A stretch of DNA of 21,885 nucleotides from Azolla pinnata (Eukaryota > Streptophyta > Polypodiopsida > Salviniales > Salviniaceae), in NCBI GenBank assembly GCA_037176905.1, contig JBBBWG010004780.1:1876-23760 (forward strand), given 5' to 3'. Both the position numbers and the translations under genes were made by a program. How positions within the stretch are numbered: the stretch's first letter is position 1; each line of letters opens with the position of its first letter. Below, one piece after another: positions 1 through 11,137 of the stretch. The notes beneath the pieces were generated by a model that was given only the letters and a program-made list of their open reading frames with translations, had not been told where the DNA came from and did no database searches.

Positions 1-993
1 ACCTGTCGTTCGGCTGCACAGTCGACCAACGACACGTTTGATCAGTTCCAACCGATCCATTCGCTCATCGAATCGTGTTCATCGCACGCGTTTGTTCGAT
101 CGATCATTCATCCGTTCCTCTCTGGTGGACCGATCCGAAGCGGTTCGGATCATTCAATCGAGCAAAACTCCGCTGAGAGCAGGATATTTGCGGTTGGTGG
201 TGCTCTTTTTAAGTATCGGTTGGTCCACCATTGAGTGCGATTTCGAAGCAGAAGGTAGGCGAAACATCCAGCTACATTGAGAATGAAACGAGAGCTCGAT
301 CCATGATCTCTTTGCTTCCCTTACACACGTTCATCGCTCGATTCTTTACCTACTCCTCCCTCTGATCCCACTCCACACAAGAATGTCATGTTGCGCAGCA
401 ATATTGCCGGAAATAAGGAGAACCTGCACTACTACTGCAAAAAGTTTCGATCATCTAAACGTAGTATTGTGGGCGATATCCGAAGTATGTGCATTTGATC
501 GATCGGTCGAGAATGTTCGGATTAATCTATTTGTGTTCTATCGACTCTCTTTGGGTTTTGATCGATCGACGGAGACTGATTGATTAGGGTTGGACTAAAT
601 CTATGCATAGTTTAAGGGATTTCACGGCAAATTTTGCCCCACACATTCGATCGAACTTTAGGGTTTGGGCCGTAGTCTGATAAAATCTGTTTTGTTTGTG
701 TCAATAGAGTGAGTGGTTCGATCGACGATTGATTTGATTGTCGGATCAAATTGTCAGGCATTCATCAAGTTTCCCTACGGATATTAAACTTTTATTCAAG
801 AGCAGAAACCTGTTAGAATGCACACTCTTCTTCGATCTCCACTCTTAGTCCGAGAAAGGGAAGCTAATTAAGTGGTCTTCCCAACAACGCTAAAACCAAA
901 ACACTCTTTAGACGATGGAGAAGACACTCCTTCTCAAAAGGGTCACATTAATCCCAAGAATGTTTTCCACAGATTTGGGCAATACATAGAACA
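1..993. other. GATC-rich gene-free stretch
   Basis: No gene is recognised here. The first 750 bases are unusually rich in GATCGATC-type words, for example near 495-510 and 560-572. Short open frames on the plus strand at 38-280 and 383-583 follow this simple composition (many Arg/Ser/Asp codons) and resemble no known family. A TTTAGGGTTT word occurs near 657. Confidence 0.6.
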
Positions 994-1210
994 AGATAGA
1001 TAGATTACTAGATAGATAGATTACTAGATAGATAGATAGATAGATAGATTAATAGATAGATTAATAGTCGTAGTAGTAGTAGATTGTAGTGGATTGTAGT
1101 TGTAGTTGTAGTCGCAGTCGTATTAGTAGATTATAGTAGTTGTAGTAGTAGATTGTAGTAGTTGTAGTAGTATTCGTAGATTGTAGTAGTAGTAGTAATA
1201 GTAGTAGTAG
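994..1210. repeat. Compound GATA / TAG microsatellite
   Basis: A tetranucleotide block (GATA with interspersed GATTACTA variants, roughly 994-1065) passes directly into a trinucleotide block of GTA/TAG units broken by GATTGTAGT motifs (roughly 1066-1210). It is simple-sequence DNA with no coding signal. Confidence 0.85.
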
Positions 1211-1528
1211 ACTGGTTGTGATATAGCAAAGGACTTAGGAGACTTACAAACCAATGTGAATGCAGTAGAGCCAAGTCACATACTTGTGAAAATGCCCTTG
1301 CTGATCATGATGCAATGGATTCTAAGCAAGCCTGGTAGTAATCTTCCTCTTCTTGAAGAGATCTTAAAGTTTTCAGGAATTATCGCACAGCAGATCATGA
1401 GCAGAGTACAAGATTTAGGGACTAGCAATCTCATTGCGGGAGACCGATTTCAAGGGGAAAAGAATGGTTCAAGTTGGAGTTTACATTGGCCGAGCTCTAA
1501 TCATGAGATCTGCTTTAACAATGTGTAA
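1211..1528 (+). other. Unidentified open stretch, possible exon or gene relic
   Basis: A plus-strand frame is open for 105 codons from just after the TAG microsatellite (upstream stop at 1208) to a TAA at 1526-1528. Its composition is mixed and protein-like, without the low complexity of its surroundings, and the middle (around ILSKPGSNLPLLEEILKFSG) reads as an amphipathic helix. There is no ATG near the beginning; the first in-frame ATG is at 1292. I do not recognise a family. It could be one exon of a larger gene, a decayed gene, or chance. Confidence 0.2.
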
Positions 1529-2236
1529 CTTCTCTACTGAGCATGAATGAAGGAAACCCTAGCTTGATTTCTGACAGAATCTACAAACGACTCTTTGAAG
1601 ATTCAAACATCCATACACGACTCGAATCTATGCCTGCATGCTTCAGATGACATTGAATTTGATCTTAATTAGAAAGATGGGCTGATGAACAAAACCTAAA
1701 GGGCTATAAAATTCAGCAAATCTTATGTTGCATTCAAACAGTAGAAAGAATACAACAAAATCCAAACAGTAGAAAGAATACAACAAAGACGATCATACCA
1801 TTGCTTATGATTCACTCATTCATTCATCTGCAGCGTTACCGTCAGCTTCCGAGGAAGATTCCAAGTAGGAAATAGAGATAGAGACAGAGATCCTTCATAT
1901 GTATACATACTTATAGTTGATAATGTGTTAATTGCATCAGGTTCTCTATCCCAAGATGAATAGAAATTGCAAAAATGGAGGCTTAAGAAAATTTTAACAA
2001 AATCAAGCCTCATCAGAGAGAGAGAGAGAGAGAGAGAGATCCTTCGCTTCTTCTGATCATGTCCATCAGAAGAAACAAAACAAAAACGTAAGAATGTTTG
2101 GTTTTTCTGCAACCAGAGCAAAATGAAGGAGGGAAGGATGTATAAGTCATCGATCAGAACAAAAAGCTACTACTCCTGGCTTTGTATCCATTGGCAGCAA
2201 AACTCCCTCCTTCAATATAGTACTACAAAGCTCTCT
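1529..2236. other. 3' flank of the reticulon gene with small repeats
   Basis: This is the region beyond the reticulon stop codon, which is on the minus strand, and probably includes that gene's 3' UTR. It holds a perfect 25-bp direct repeat (copies starting at 1735 and 1763, period 28) and a GA dinucleotide run at about 2013-2039. No gene is seen. Confidence 0.6.
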
Positions 2237-4463
2237 TCATTCTTCCTTCTTTGCCATGGCCGGAGCCCTGGGCGCTCTGCTAGCTGCAGAGGAATCAAAC
2301 TTTTTGAATTGGTTCTTAAGCTCTTCCACAATCCTCTGTGCCAGATAGTGAAGGGACTCTTCATTCTTCTCATAAAAAACAGGCAGAGAGTGAGCGGCGA
2401 TTATCACTGCATGGAAGAAAAGCAACATGAAGAAGATTTGAGGAGTTTGGAAATAATTTGATCACAAACAGAACTTTGAGCAGTAAGCGCGAGTTAAAAA
2501 AGAAGGAAAACTAGCAGAGGAGCAAATGCAGAAGCAGAAAAAGTCGTACCAAAGTAGACGAGTGTTAAGAAGTTAAACCAGCTTCCAAAGACGACAAGTA
2601 GGCCCAGAACTGCCACAAGCTGTTCCAGAAAAACAGTGCATTTCAGTTCTCTGAATCCAAAACTATAACACTAACGAAAGAGAGAGAAGAGCGCATAAAC
2701 TATAGTGAACACAGGGGGGAGAGAGAGAGAGAGAGAGAGGAAACGATAGTTACCCTAAGAAAACGTTTGGTATCATTTCCAACAGTTATTTCTTGAAACA
2801 CTGCAAGAACGCGATTGATTTCGACTGTCAAAGACTTTGCGACAGTTGTCGCAATCTCTTCAGGTATCTCTAGCTTCGGCACTTGAGGCGGTTGCCTGAC
2901 AAGGCTAAAACCAAAAACCAGAGTTCCAGAATGAGAAAAACTGCATATTCCATCCACATTAAGGGAATATAGAAGAGTCGATGCAAAATGCTTCGAGATT
3001 CTTAAAGAACTACGTAATCGCAAGTAACAAACGATCTGAGTACGTTATCATGGAGAGAATACAAGGACAGCCCTGGGAAATAGGAAACCATGGTTTGTGC
3101 TACAGCGGGAGAAACTTACTTGCTAAGGAAGGGCGAGCCATTGGTCCAAACGAACAAAATAACAGCAGTTGCGAGAAGGATGAGAGAGGCCAAGGAAATG
3201 AAATGGTATCCGATCCACTCAAACACCACCCAGATCAATGTGGAAGCTCCGAGGAAACTTAGAGACAGGTGCTTTTTTCTCCAGAGAAGAACATCCGCAG
3301 CTGTACATCCACAAATGAAGCGTTTATGAATGGCGAATATTTCTTCACTCCCATACACAGCCTTTCGAATGACTAGACAATAAACGGTTGAAACACAGCA
3401 AAACCAATACCGCGATAGACAATTCTAAATTATGTTCATTTGGAAGCAGTCAGCGAGCACGGCATTTAGCAATGGCAAACCCTTCACCAAGAATCCTCTC
3501 CGAGGAGAGGGGAGGATCTCGGACTTAGACATAGGAATAACACCCGACGGGAAGAACTCTCCAGTAAGTCCATCAGTACGTTCAACATACATGAACAGGA
3601 AATTAAAAGGTAAAACAAAGGAGCGGCGAATGATGATGGATACAATAACAAAGAAACAAATTGCGCCAGACGATTAGGAATTCTGAGGCATATATGAATC
3701 TCCAAAGGCAATTTGAGTGTACAAACCGAATAGAAAGCAGATGAAGCACCAACGAATGTTTCGCTATGACAAATCCTCCCCTCCATCGCTCAACATGAAG
3801 GGAAATAAAAACAGAAGCACCGACGAATGTTTCTTATCCAGAGTCTTCAACATGAAGGGAAATGAAAAACAGAAGAAGCGACTAAAAGAAAAAGAAAAGG
3901 AAGAAAAGCAGCTGAAAAACAGAACACACGTTGGGCAACGAAGAGGAATTCAGTATTTACTGCATTTTCAACAAATGGCTTAGGAAACCGCAGTTGGCAA
4001 GTGAAGCGTAGAACATCTCTATCTACAGGCATGGTTACCGTAAGACAGCAGTGATGTTGTAATGCGTTCGAGAAAGCGAAAGCGGCACTCATGGCTTCGT
4101 CTAGACAACGAACAACGCATTGATAAAGAAAGCAAACGGGAGAGAAGAAGCGCAGGAGGAGAAGGGGGAGGACGAAGAAGAGACGGAGAAGAAGGCCCTA
4201 CAGTTTCCACCACCGAGCAAGTCGTGCAGAGATGCCTTGCGCCTGAAAACGTTGGCAAAGCCTGCGAACTCGGAGGCGGAAGAAGAGAACGGGTCGGAAT
4301 CGAAGCGGGGAGCGGAAGGGTGGAGGAAGGAGGAGGAGGAGGAGGGCACGGAAGAGGCATCGGAAGCAGCGGACGAGGGAGGGAGGTTCTTGATGTTGTC
4401 GAGCACGCTGTTGAGAATGGCGGAGGCGGTCGACGCGGTTGCAGAAGCAGAAGAAGAAGCCAT
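2237..4463 (-). CDS. Plant reticulon-like protein (RTNLB), complete, 5 exons
   Basis: ER membrane-shaping reticulon-homology protein of 274 aa. Exons on the minus strand: 4463-4202, 3300-3120, 2895-2754, 2619-2550, 2406-2237. All introns are GT-AG and the sum is 275 codons. The Ser/Ala-rich N-terminus (1-70) is followed by the reticulon domain. LLGGGNSADVLLWRKK at about 82-97 is the typical plant RTNLB entry motif. Hydrophobic hairpin one is about 98-140, a hydrophilic loop with PEEIATTVAKSLTVEIN is about 158-175, and hairpin two is about 196-225, ending HSLPVFYEKNE. The C-terminus is KKEE, a KKxx dilysine-type ER signal. The ATG at 4463 (TCCATGGCT) is the first in-frame Met; upstream there are only non-ATG codons. 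The exon 1/2 junction (Asn-87, Ser-88) is inferred from frame and family. By family knowledge, RTNLBs act in tubular ER membranes. Confidence 0.9.
3700..3900. repeat. Imperfect ~58-bp direct duplication in reticulon intron 1
   Basis: Two copies lie in tandem inside the 901-bp first intron. Each carries a GAAGCACC(A/G)ACGAATGTTTC block followed by an AACATGAAGGGAAAT block; the latter begin near 3793 and 3850. It has no apparent function. Confidence 0.6.
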
Positions 4464-4829
4464 GGAACAAGGAAGGAGAAGCAAGCGTTGAGGGACGAGA
4501 AACGACGAAGCACGAGAAGAAGAAGAAGAAGAAGAAGAAGAAGAAGAAGAAGGACAGCAGTTACGGAGCGCGTGCGCGAGCTCGCAACGGCTAGGCTATG
4601 GCGGCCTCCTTCTCTGCAGACGCCAGGAATTCCTGCACAGTGAAGACGAAGAAGAAGAAGACGACGACGACGAAGAAGAAGACGATGAAGAAAGAAGAAG
4701 AAGAAAGAACAATTTTTTCCCGCGTTCAAATTGGCACGAAACCCGAGGCTCAGGCTCGGTACCGAACCTAACTTCATCCGCTTCGGTCCTCGCTTCGGTA
4801 CCCGAACCTGGTCGCGCAGAACATCGCAC
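4464..4829 (-). promoter_or_regulatory. Reticulon 5' leader / proximal promoter, CTT-rich
   Basis: The sense (minus) strand upstream of the reticulon ATG is dominated by CTT/CTC runs; the longest lie opposite GAA runs at 4517-4552 and 4647-4706. Such pyrimidine tracts are typical of plant leaders and core promoters. Long open frames on both strands here are products of the trinucleotide repeat. No convincing TATA box was found. The telomeric array begins directly upstream at 4830. Confidence 0.5.
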
Positions 4830-5740
4830 AAACCCTCTAAAACCCTAAACCCTAAACCCTAAACCCTAAACCTCCTAAATCCTAAACCCTAAACCTCCTA
4901 AACCCTAAACCTCCTAAACCCTAAACCTCCTAAACCCTAAACCCTAAACCCCTAAACCCTAAACCTCCTAAACCCTAAACCCCTAAACCCTAAACCCTAA
5001 ACCTCCTAAACCCTAAAACCCTAAATCCTAAACTTCCTAAACCCTAAACCCTAAATTTGACCAAGCGAATGCCCCGAACCTGAGATGAATGCAGAATAGA
5101 CCCTAAACCCTAAACCCTAAACCCCTAAACCCTAAACCCTAAACCTCCTAAACCCTAAACCCTAAACCCTGAACCCTAAACCTCCTAAGCCCTAAACCCT
5201 AAATTTGACCAAGCGAATGCCCCGAACCTGAGATGAATGCCGAACTTGGTTGTGAGGAACACGGCTCCCTCCCTAAACCCGAAACCCTAAACCCTAAACC
5301 CCTAAACCCTAAACCTCCTAAACCCTAAATCCTAACCCTAAATTTGACCAAGTGAATGCCCTGAACCTGAGATGAATGCCGAGAACCCGGTTGCGAGGAA
5401 CACGGCTCCTTCCCTAAACCCTAAACCCTAAACCCTAAACCCTAAATTTGACCAAGTGAATGCCCCGAACCTGAGATGAATGCTGAGAACCCGGTTGCGA
5501 GGAACACGGCTCCCTCCCTAAACCCTAAACCCTAAATTTGACCAAGTGTATGCCCCGAACCTGAGATGAATGCTGAGAACCCGGTTGCAAGGAACACGGC
5601 TCCCTCCCTAAACCCTAAACCCTAAACCCTAAACCCTAAATTTGACCAAGTGAATGCCCCGAACCGGAGATGAATGCCAAGAACCCGGTTGCGAGGAACA
5701 CGGCTCCCTCCTTAAACCCTAAATCCCTAAACCCTAAACC
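4830..5740. repeat. Interstitial telomeric array with embedded 70-bp unit
   Basis: Blocks of CCCTAAA and variants (CCTCCTAAA, CCCCTAAA, CCTAAAT) lie with the C-rich strand on plus. The first block (4830-5054) is pure; after it the telomeric blocks alternate with a non-telomeric unit that starts TTTGACCAAG and ends GGAACACGGCTCC. Six copies of the unit start near 5055 (truncated), 5204, 5343, 5447, 5537 and 5641. The last four are nearly identical apart from a few substitutions, with periods of 90-104 bp. The array lies about 370 bp upstream of the reticulon ATG. It is called interstitial because genes lie on both sides. Confidence 0.95.
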
Positions 5741-6000
5741 TAGATGTGTAACCTGAACACGAAGATCATCCGAGCCTAGATTGCTTGGGTATATATGTAC
5801 CCCCGAACCTGCCTATAAAGAACACGGTTGCCTCCCGAAGCTAGACGTGTAACCCGAACCTGTTTCTATAAAGCACGTGGCTCCTTACCAAAGCTAGATG
5901 CGTGTGGGTTAAGAACATTGTCTCTGTAATTTGATTTACCGAACCTGGATGCGTGTGGGATGAGAACATTGGCTCTGTAATTCGATGATGCTTTCTCGAT
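5741..6000. repeat. Degenerate spacer-derived repeats flanking the telomeric array
   Basis: CCCTAAA units stop but pieces of the embedded unit persist (CCCGAACCTG, GAACACGGTTGCCTCC, AAGCTAGA(T/C)G(T/C)GTAACC). A ~39-bp element beginning GATGCGTGTGGG occurs twice, near 5888 and 5949, with a few mismatches. This looks like an older, decayed part of the same expansion. Confidence 0.7.
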
Positions 6001-7445
6001 TTCAGATGCACTCTTCTGCTATCAGCAGATGATGGCGCAGATTCTTTTCAGCTGCACGAATCGTACAGAGGGCATCGTTGATCGGGGCCCATCGATCGGT
6101 CGTCGTGAAGGTGATCTAGGTCGTCGACAAATTGGCCCTGTCGATGATCCGTTGATCATTCATTTACCACAAGATCTGGCATCTCCGAAACGTAATCGAA
6201 ATCATTAATCGTTGTCGTTAACAATTTGACGAAAGCTTCCTGCTTTAACCTCCCTATATGGTCGAATCCACATGTCACGATAAAATCTGGAATCTTTACC
6301 ACACAAGGGTTATGATGATGTATCAATCAAACCATCATATCTATCGGTGCTCGTCCGACCGTAAAGCCGGATTGAAAGAAACCCCATGACAGAGGCATTT
6401 GTATCGAAATTTTGATCATGGTTCCAAAGCCCTAATGTTTGCCTCTATAAGCGCTAATAATACACGGTTGTGTCAGAGATGCTGTCATATAGAGAGAAAT
6501 AATCACATCCTTGCATTCAAACTCCAGAGGAAAGATCTTTGCACATAGAGAATCAGCATCTATAGAGTCCACTGGTGCTCTGCAGACGGAACTGGCGTTC
6601 AGAAGCATAGCATGTAGAGCAATTCAGAGGCATAGCTTCATTTACTCCAGCACCGGTCCTCTTCTTAGAATTTCCTCAGTATAATCAATTTCATTCGGAT
6701 CAAAAGCTTCGAGCTCAAGCAATCAAACCAAAAAATGCCGACAATCCCCCAAAATTTTGTACTGCTTAGCACCGGTTGAACTTTTCCTCTTGAATACAAA
6801 GGCAAAAAAAAACAGGTGCCCAAACCAATGCTAACTTAAGCTATATCCTGTAGTATAAGAACTCCATGCTATGAAACTCTTTTTGAGCTGACATCCACTC
6901 AGTCATTCTAATAATGCTTGTGGGACATAAGAACTCCTGTTCAGGGTTGTAAAGACTTTGTATCATATCCTGCCTTTTGCATAGATAAGAGAGACCACCC
7001 TTATGTTTTTTTCTTTTTTATTACATTAAGCTCTTCAATTGACAACCCCATTGCAGGAAATTCAAGCTGAAGTTTGACTGCATGGAACAGTTTCATGAAT
7101 TATTCTTTTTTCATCACAGTTTTTCTCAATTTCCAAGCAGTCGATTCCTCTTCATACTTTTGGCCATGACTGTACACAGTTCACATATGTATCTTCTTTT
7201 ATATATATGAACACCTCTTCTGAAAAGAGTAGAAAAGAAGGAAAAAAGAAAAAAAAAGAATTTTCAAATACCTCATCTACAAGCTTCACAAATAAATAAC
7301 ATCATGGTCTCGTGTCTCCAAAGCTTTTCATTTCAACACAGCTATGCAGACTGTGTTTCCTCGAGTGAAACTTCAAACGCCATGGAGCGATATTTTATTG
7401 CAATTTATAACTGAAGCTAGCAAACCAAGGGTTCAACCGAAGATA
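6001..7445. other. Intergenic; 3' flank of the RING-CH gene
   Basis: No gene, RNA gene or element is recognised. The right part (about 7000-7445) should contain the 3' UTR of the minus-strand RING-CH gene. TTTATT at about 7016-7021 reads AATAAA on the minus strand and is a possible poly(A) signal. T-rich and A-rich runs occur at 7007-7020 and 7236-7258. Confidence 0.5.
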
Positions 7446-10400
7446 TCATGCAGGATTGCCATGAGAAACAGCAGCTTGAGCTTGGCTTGCCTGTATGAGG
7501 TACCGAACTTCTACCGCCGCTGCTGCCGCCGCCGCTATGGCAGCTTCCTGTAATTGAATTTTACCCAAATATCATGCTCAATTACCATAGTGCCATTATC
7601 ATGGTTTCCTAAGAGCTTGTGGAAATAAGAAATATACATACAAAACTTTTACAAGATTGAAGAGCTTGTAGAAATTTCATACCTGTCGTTGCCTTCTGAT
7701 TTGCAGAGCATTCATTGCACGAGCCATAATGTAGCAAGGAATCAGAAAGCCAGCAGCCCTCACCAGAGAAAGCTGCAATAACAAAATCACTTGAGAATGT
7801 TGCTATAATTCTCTGGGTCAAGGTCAGCTACACGATCCAAATTTGCTTCAAAGTACAAAGTAGGGATGCCAGATGCATTATGAATTATACAAGGAACATT
7901 CATATCTTAGCCTTATGCATCAGAATCATTGCTCTTTATTATCTCTATTCTTTGTCATAATTTACTCGTGTGAGTGTGTGCTTAAGTGCATGTCCCTGAA
8001 GTAGATTGTAATGACCCAGAAGACAATGTGCCTCAAATGTTTCATAAATGCAGCCTCCCACCCCCTTTCATTACAAATTACAATTACCATAAAGAATGTT
8101 GATGCATCTTCGTCATCTGCACCAGTCATTGACAGGATGTGTCGAAGAAGCAATAATGCCACAAGCTTTAAAACCCAAAAAAGAAAAGATAGAATCGGAT
8201 TATCAATGAACGAATAATGCAAGGTTTAAACTGGCACAAAAGTAGCATGATACTTCTAGGTTACCATGAGAGCAACAGAGCGGAAGCAAGCTGCACTATG
8301 TGCTTGTGATCCTGCATATTCGTCATATTCCGCATCCAAAAAGTGTTGATCAGCAGCCAAGGCGAAAATCCTAGGCTGACCACTTGCAATGTCCCAACCA
8401 GTACTGTCAAAAAGCCCAGCACATTCAATAAAATTCTTCACAAAATATCTTCTCTACTAGTCAAGTCATCACACAATGATGTAGCTGATATTACAACATT
8501 GATGAAGGCAGAAGCTTTATTCCACGGTATTGTCCAAAGCCCCACCATATTCAATGATATTCTTCACAAATCTCTCTGCTAGTCAAGTTACCATGCACTG
8601 ATCTCTCCATTGACAAAACATCAATGGAGGCATAAACTTTATTGTCAAGAAGTCCCTCATATTCAATGAAATCTTCAAAAATTCCATCACTACTTGTCAA
8701 TTTACCACATTCTGATGTAGCTGCTACCATTTTCATTGATTCAACATCAAAAGAGGCATAAAATTTATTCCACAATATTATCAAAAAGTCCAGCACATTC
8801 AATGAAATTCTTCACAAATACGTTCTCCACTATTCAAGGTACTACAAAACGGATGCAGCTGATATTATCTTCACTGACACAAAATCAATAGAGAAACTTT
8901 ATTCAGCACATTCAATAAATTCTTCACAAATACCTTCTCTACTAGTCACCTTAGCACAAGCTGATGCAGCTGATATGATCTTCGTCGACACAACAAAGGA
9001 GACATAGAGTTTATTCCACAATACGGTCAAAAAACTCAGCACACATTTGACAAAATTCTTCACAAATGCATTCTCTGCTAATCAAGTTACCACAGACTGA
9101 TGTAGCTGATTTATCTTCATTGGCGCAACATCACTGGATGCATATGCCTTATTCCACAAAAAGCACCCACAAAGGTGCATGATGCTCACTACCACATTGA
9201 TAAAAACATATAAAACTTTAGGAACAAACTCCACATCTGCCTTACCCTATATTGACTGGGATGCTATCTGCGTCAGCCTGCTCTGTTGTTACATAACCAC
9301 CTTCGAATGGCTGTAATGAAAATAAAGAAGATAGCTTATGCACATATGAAAAATGTGTGAAGAACATATGTTAGGCTCCTTAGGACTCAGGCAAATACCT
9401 TCTTACATATTTCACACACAGTATCGCCTTTCTCATCACACCAGTGTTGCACACATTTCCGATGAGCAAACTGCAAAATCAGAAATCAAAGTCTTTGACT
9501 TTGTTTTAAGTCCAGAAATCCAAAATAGAAGCACCTCACTATCTGAGGCTTGTTGTAGCTCGTGATTTTTGTAGCTGCAGTGCATGATTTTTACCGAAAG
9601 AATAATTTCTATGCTTCAAAATCTATTGGCGTCTATAACTACCTCAACGTTTTACTCCAGTAAATATGCAATGCTACTCTTATCTCTTGTATTGATGAAG
9701 AAATTCGAAGATCACTAAACAGTTCAAACTTTCAGTCTTCTCTTTCCCAATTCGAAAAAACTTTAGCATTTCGAGGAAAGGACTGAAAGACTTGCATAGG
9801 ATGCACAGTTCAAAACGATCAAATGCTTCCATTTTGTGAACCATTAGAAGGCATACCTTGAGGCTTCCAGAACACGCACATGGTGACTCGAGATTCGCAA
9901 TGTCATCTTCTTCCTGACAAATTCTACATTCTCCAACGGTAGGTTTGATGCCTAATTCATGTTGTTTGCTACAGCCTATCAACCCATTGTCTATATGTTC
10001 AACACTGTGGTTTCCTTCATTACAACCGTTCTCTGATTCCAAGGATGGGCCTGATGAAGAAATTTCTGTGCTAACATGAGGATTCTCTTGGTTATCATTG
10101 ACTTTGACATCAATTCTTACGCCTCTCGGATGTGATCCATGCCCACCAACAACCATATCTGAAAGAGGAAGCTGGTTTTCTTTGTTCTCGACCCCTTTAC
10201 TGCGCACCAAATCTGGTATGACCATTTTGAGGTAGCGAGAGAAACCTCTAAAGTTCTGATTTCTCTCAGAGGTCTCCACTACGGTGCGAGCGGTATCTTG
10301 ACCAACTGAAGACTCGTCCAAAAGCGGAGCTTTCTCTTCCTCCCTCTCCTGCAAGACTTGAACAGAGACCTGACCTGCGAGATTTGTCGAGGAGAGCATA

Positions 10401-10510
10401 ACCTGCGATGAAGCTCCCGTTTCCACAACCCCGATGCTGCCAACGGGTGGAATCATCGAAGACGTGGCGGTGGAATTATTGACAGGGATGGCGACATGAT
10501 CGTCGTTCAT
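7446..10510 (-). CDS. RING-CH (RINGv/MARCH-type) E3 ubiquitin ligase, complete, 7 exons
   Basis: Predicted membrane-bound RING-variant ubiquitin ligase, 399 aa. Exons on the minus strand: 10510-9857, 9470-9399, 9310-9246, 8403-8265, 8165-8088, 7772-7683, 7547-7446. All introns are GT-AG and the sum is 400 codons. The N-terminal 190 residues are hydrophilic and low in order. The RING-CH domain spans about 195-240: C195-x2-C198-x12-C211-x-C213-x7-H221-x2-C224-x12-C237-x2-C240, the complete C4HC3 set, split by intron 1. PFEGGYV follows, as in plant members. EYDEY and an AACFRSVAL segment then lead into two hydrophobic stretches (about 305-323 and 333-355) separated by an acidic loop (GADDEDAS). 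The tail is Ala/Gln-rich. By family knowledge, RING-CH proteins ubiquitinate membrane proteins; the substrate is unknown. Confidence 0.92.
8404..9160. repeat. Six degenerate ~120-bp tandem repeats filling RING-CH intron 3
   Basis: Copies begin near 8404, 8530, 8642, 8778, 8900 and 9024. Each contains, in order, a GTCAAAAAG(C/T)CCAGCACATTCAAT-like start, an ATTCTTCACAAAT block, CTACTAGTCAAGTTACCACA, TGATGTAGCTGAT, ACATCAATGGAGGC and TTTATTCCACAAT. Lengths vary from about 112 to 136 bp and identity is moderate, so the expansion is old. The array begins exactly at the exon 4 splice acceptor, whose pyrimidine tract and AG come from the first copy. Confidence 0.85.
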
Positions 10511-10867
10511 GTTGGCGAGAACCGGTTCGGGATCCGGAGGGACCTTCCGCGTCTAGGTTCGGAACGAATGTTGAGAAGCCCTAATTCCCGAACAAAGACA
10601 AGAACCGCGGGGGAGACGGAGAGAGGAACGGTGGGGGAGAAGAATCCGGGAATGGATCCTCGCTTCCGGAACCCAAATTCGATTGCAGAGGAGGGAAACA
10701 GAGAATCTGGGGACGGCGATGGAGACGACAGTAGCGATGGCGAGCTCGTGGCGAAGAAGAAGACGAAGAAGAAGAAAGAAGAAGAAGAAGAAGACAAAGA
10801 CGAAGAAGAAGAAGAAGAAGAACGTGTTGACACGGCCAACGCCAGAAATAATGAAAAATAAATTAAA
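10511..10867 (-). promoter_or_regulatory. RING-CH gene 5' leader / promoter, CTT-rich
   Basis: Upstream of the ATG at 10510 the minus strand has a GC-richer leader (10511-10740) and then a CTT-rich pyrimidine tract opposite the GAA run at 10756-10832. I see no upstream ATG on the minus strand in the first 130 bases of leader and no clear TATA box. The plus-strand open frames here are poly-Glu/Lys artefacts. Confidence 0.45.
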
Positions 10868-11137
10868 TGTGGAAAACATATTTAATTATTTAATTATTTA
10901 TTTACTTAATTACTTGTTTGTTTATTTATTTATTTATTTACTTACTTAATTACTTGTTTATTTATTTATTTGTTTGTTTGTTTGTTTATTTATTTATTTA
11001 TTTGTTTATTCATTCATTTATTTATTTGTTGTTTAATTATTTATTTGTATATTTATTTATTTGTTTCTTAGTTTTATTTTTATGCTTTTTATTTATTTAT
11101 TTATTTGTTTATTTATTTATTAGTATACTTCTTTATT
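10868..11137. repeat. Long imperfect (TTTA)n / (TTTG)n microsatellite
   Basis: About 270 bp consist almost wholly of TTTA and TTTG tetranucleotides with occasional CTTA or TTCA units. Plus-strand frames through it read as Tyr-Leu-Phe-Ile repeats and are not genes. A similar short tract continues on the far side of the foldback element (11561-11596), so the element appears to sit inside it. Confidence 0.9.

Noticed and set aside
38..583. Two short plus-strand frames in the GATC-rich start of the window
   Set aside because: Composition follows the GATCGATC words, there is no family resemblance, and nothing suggests splicing to other exons.
4019..4831. Long open frames on both strands, up to 270 codons, over the reticulon 5' region
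   Set aside because: They follow GAA/CTT trinucleotide runs and are poly-Leu, poly-Arg, poly-Ser or poly-Glu. They overlap the true exon 1 in other frames and match no family.
4830..5740. Repeat-spacer pattern resembling a CRISPR array
   Set aside because: The repeats are telomeric CCCTAAA, the spacers are near-identical to each other, and the context is a plant nuclear genome.
5980..6045. Possible box C/D snoRNA (GATGATG near 5983)
   Set aside because: No convincing box D (CTGA) with a terminal stem was found at a suitable distance.
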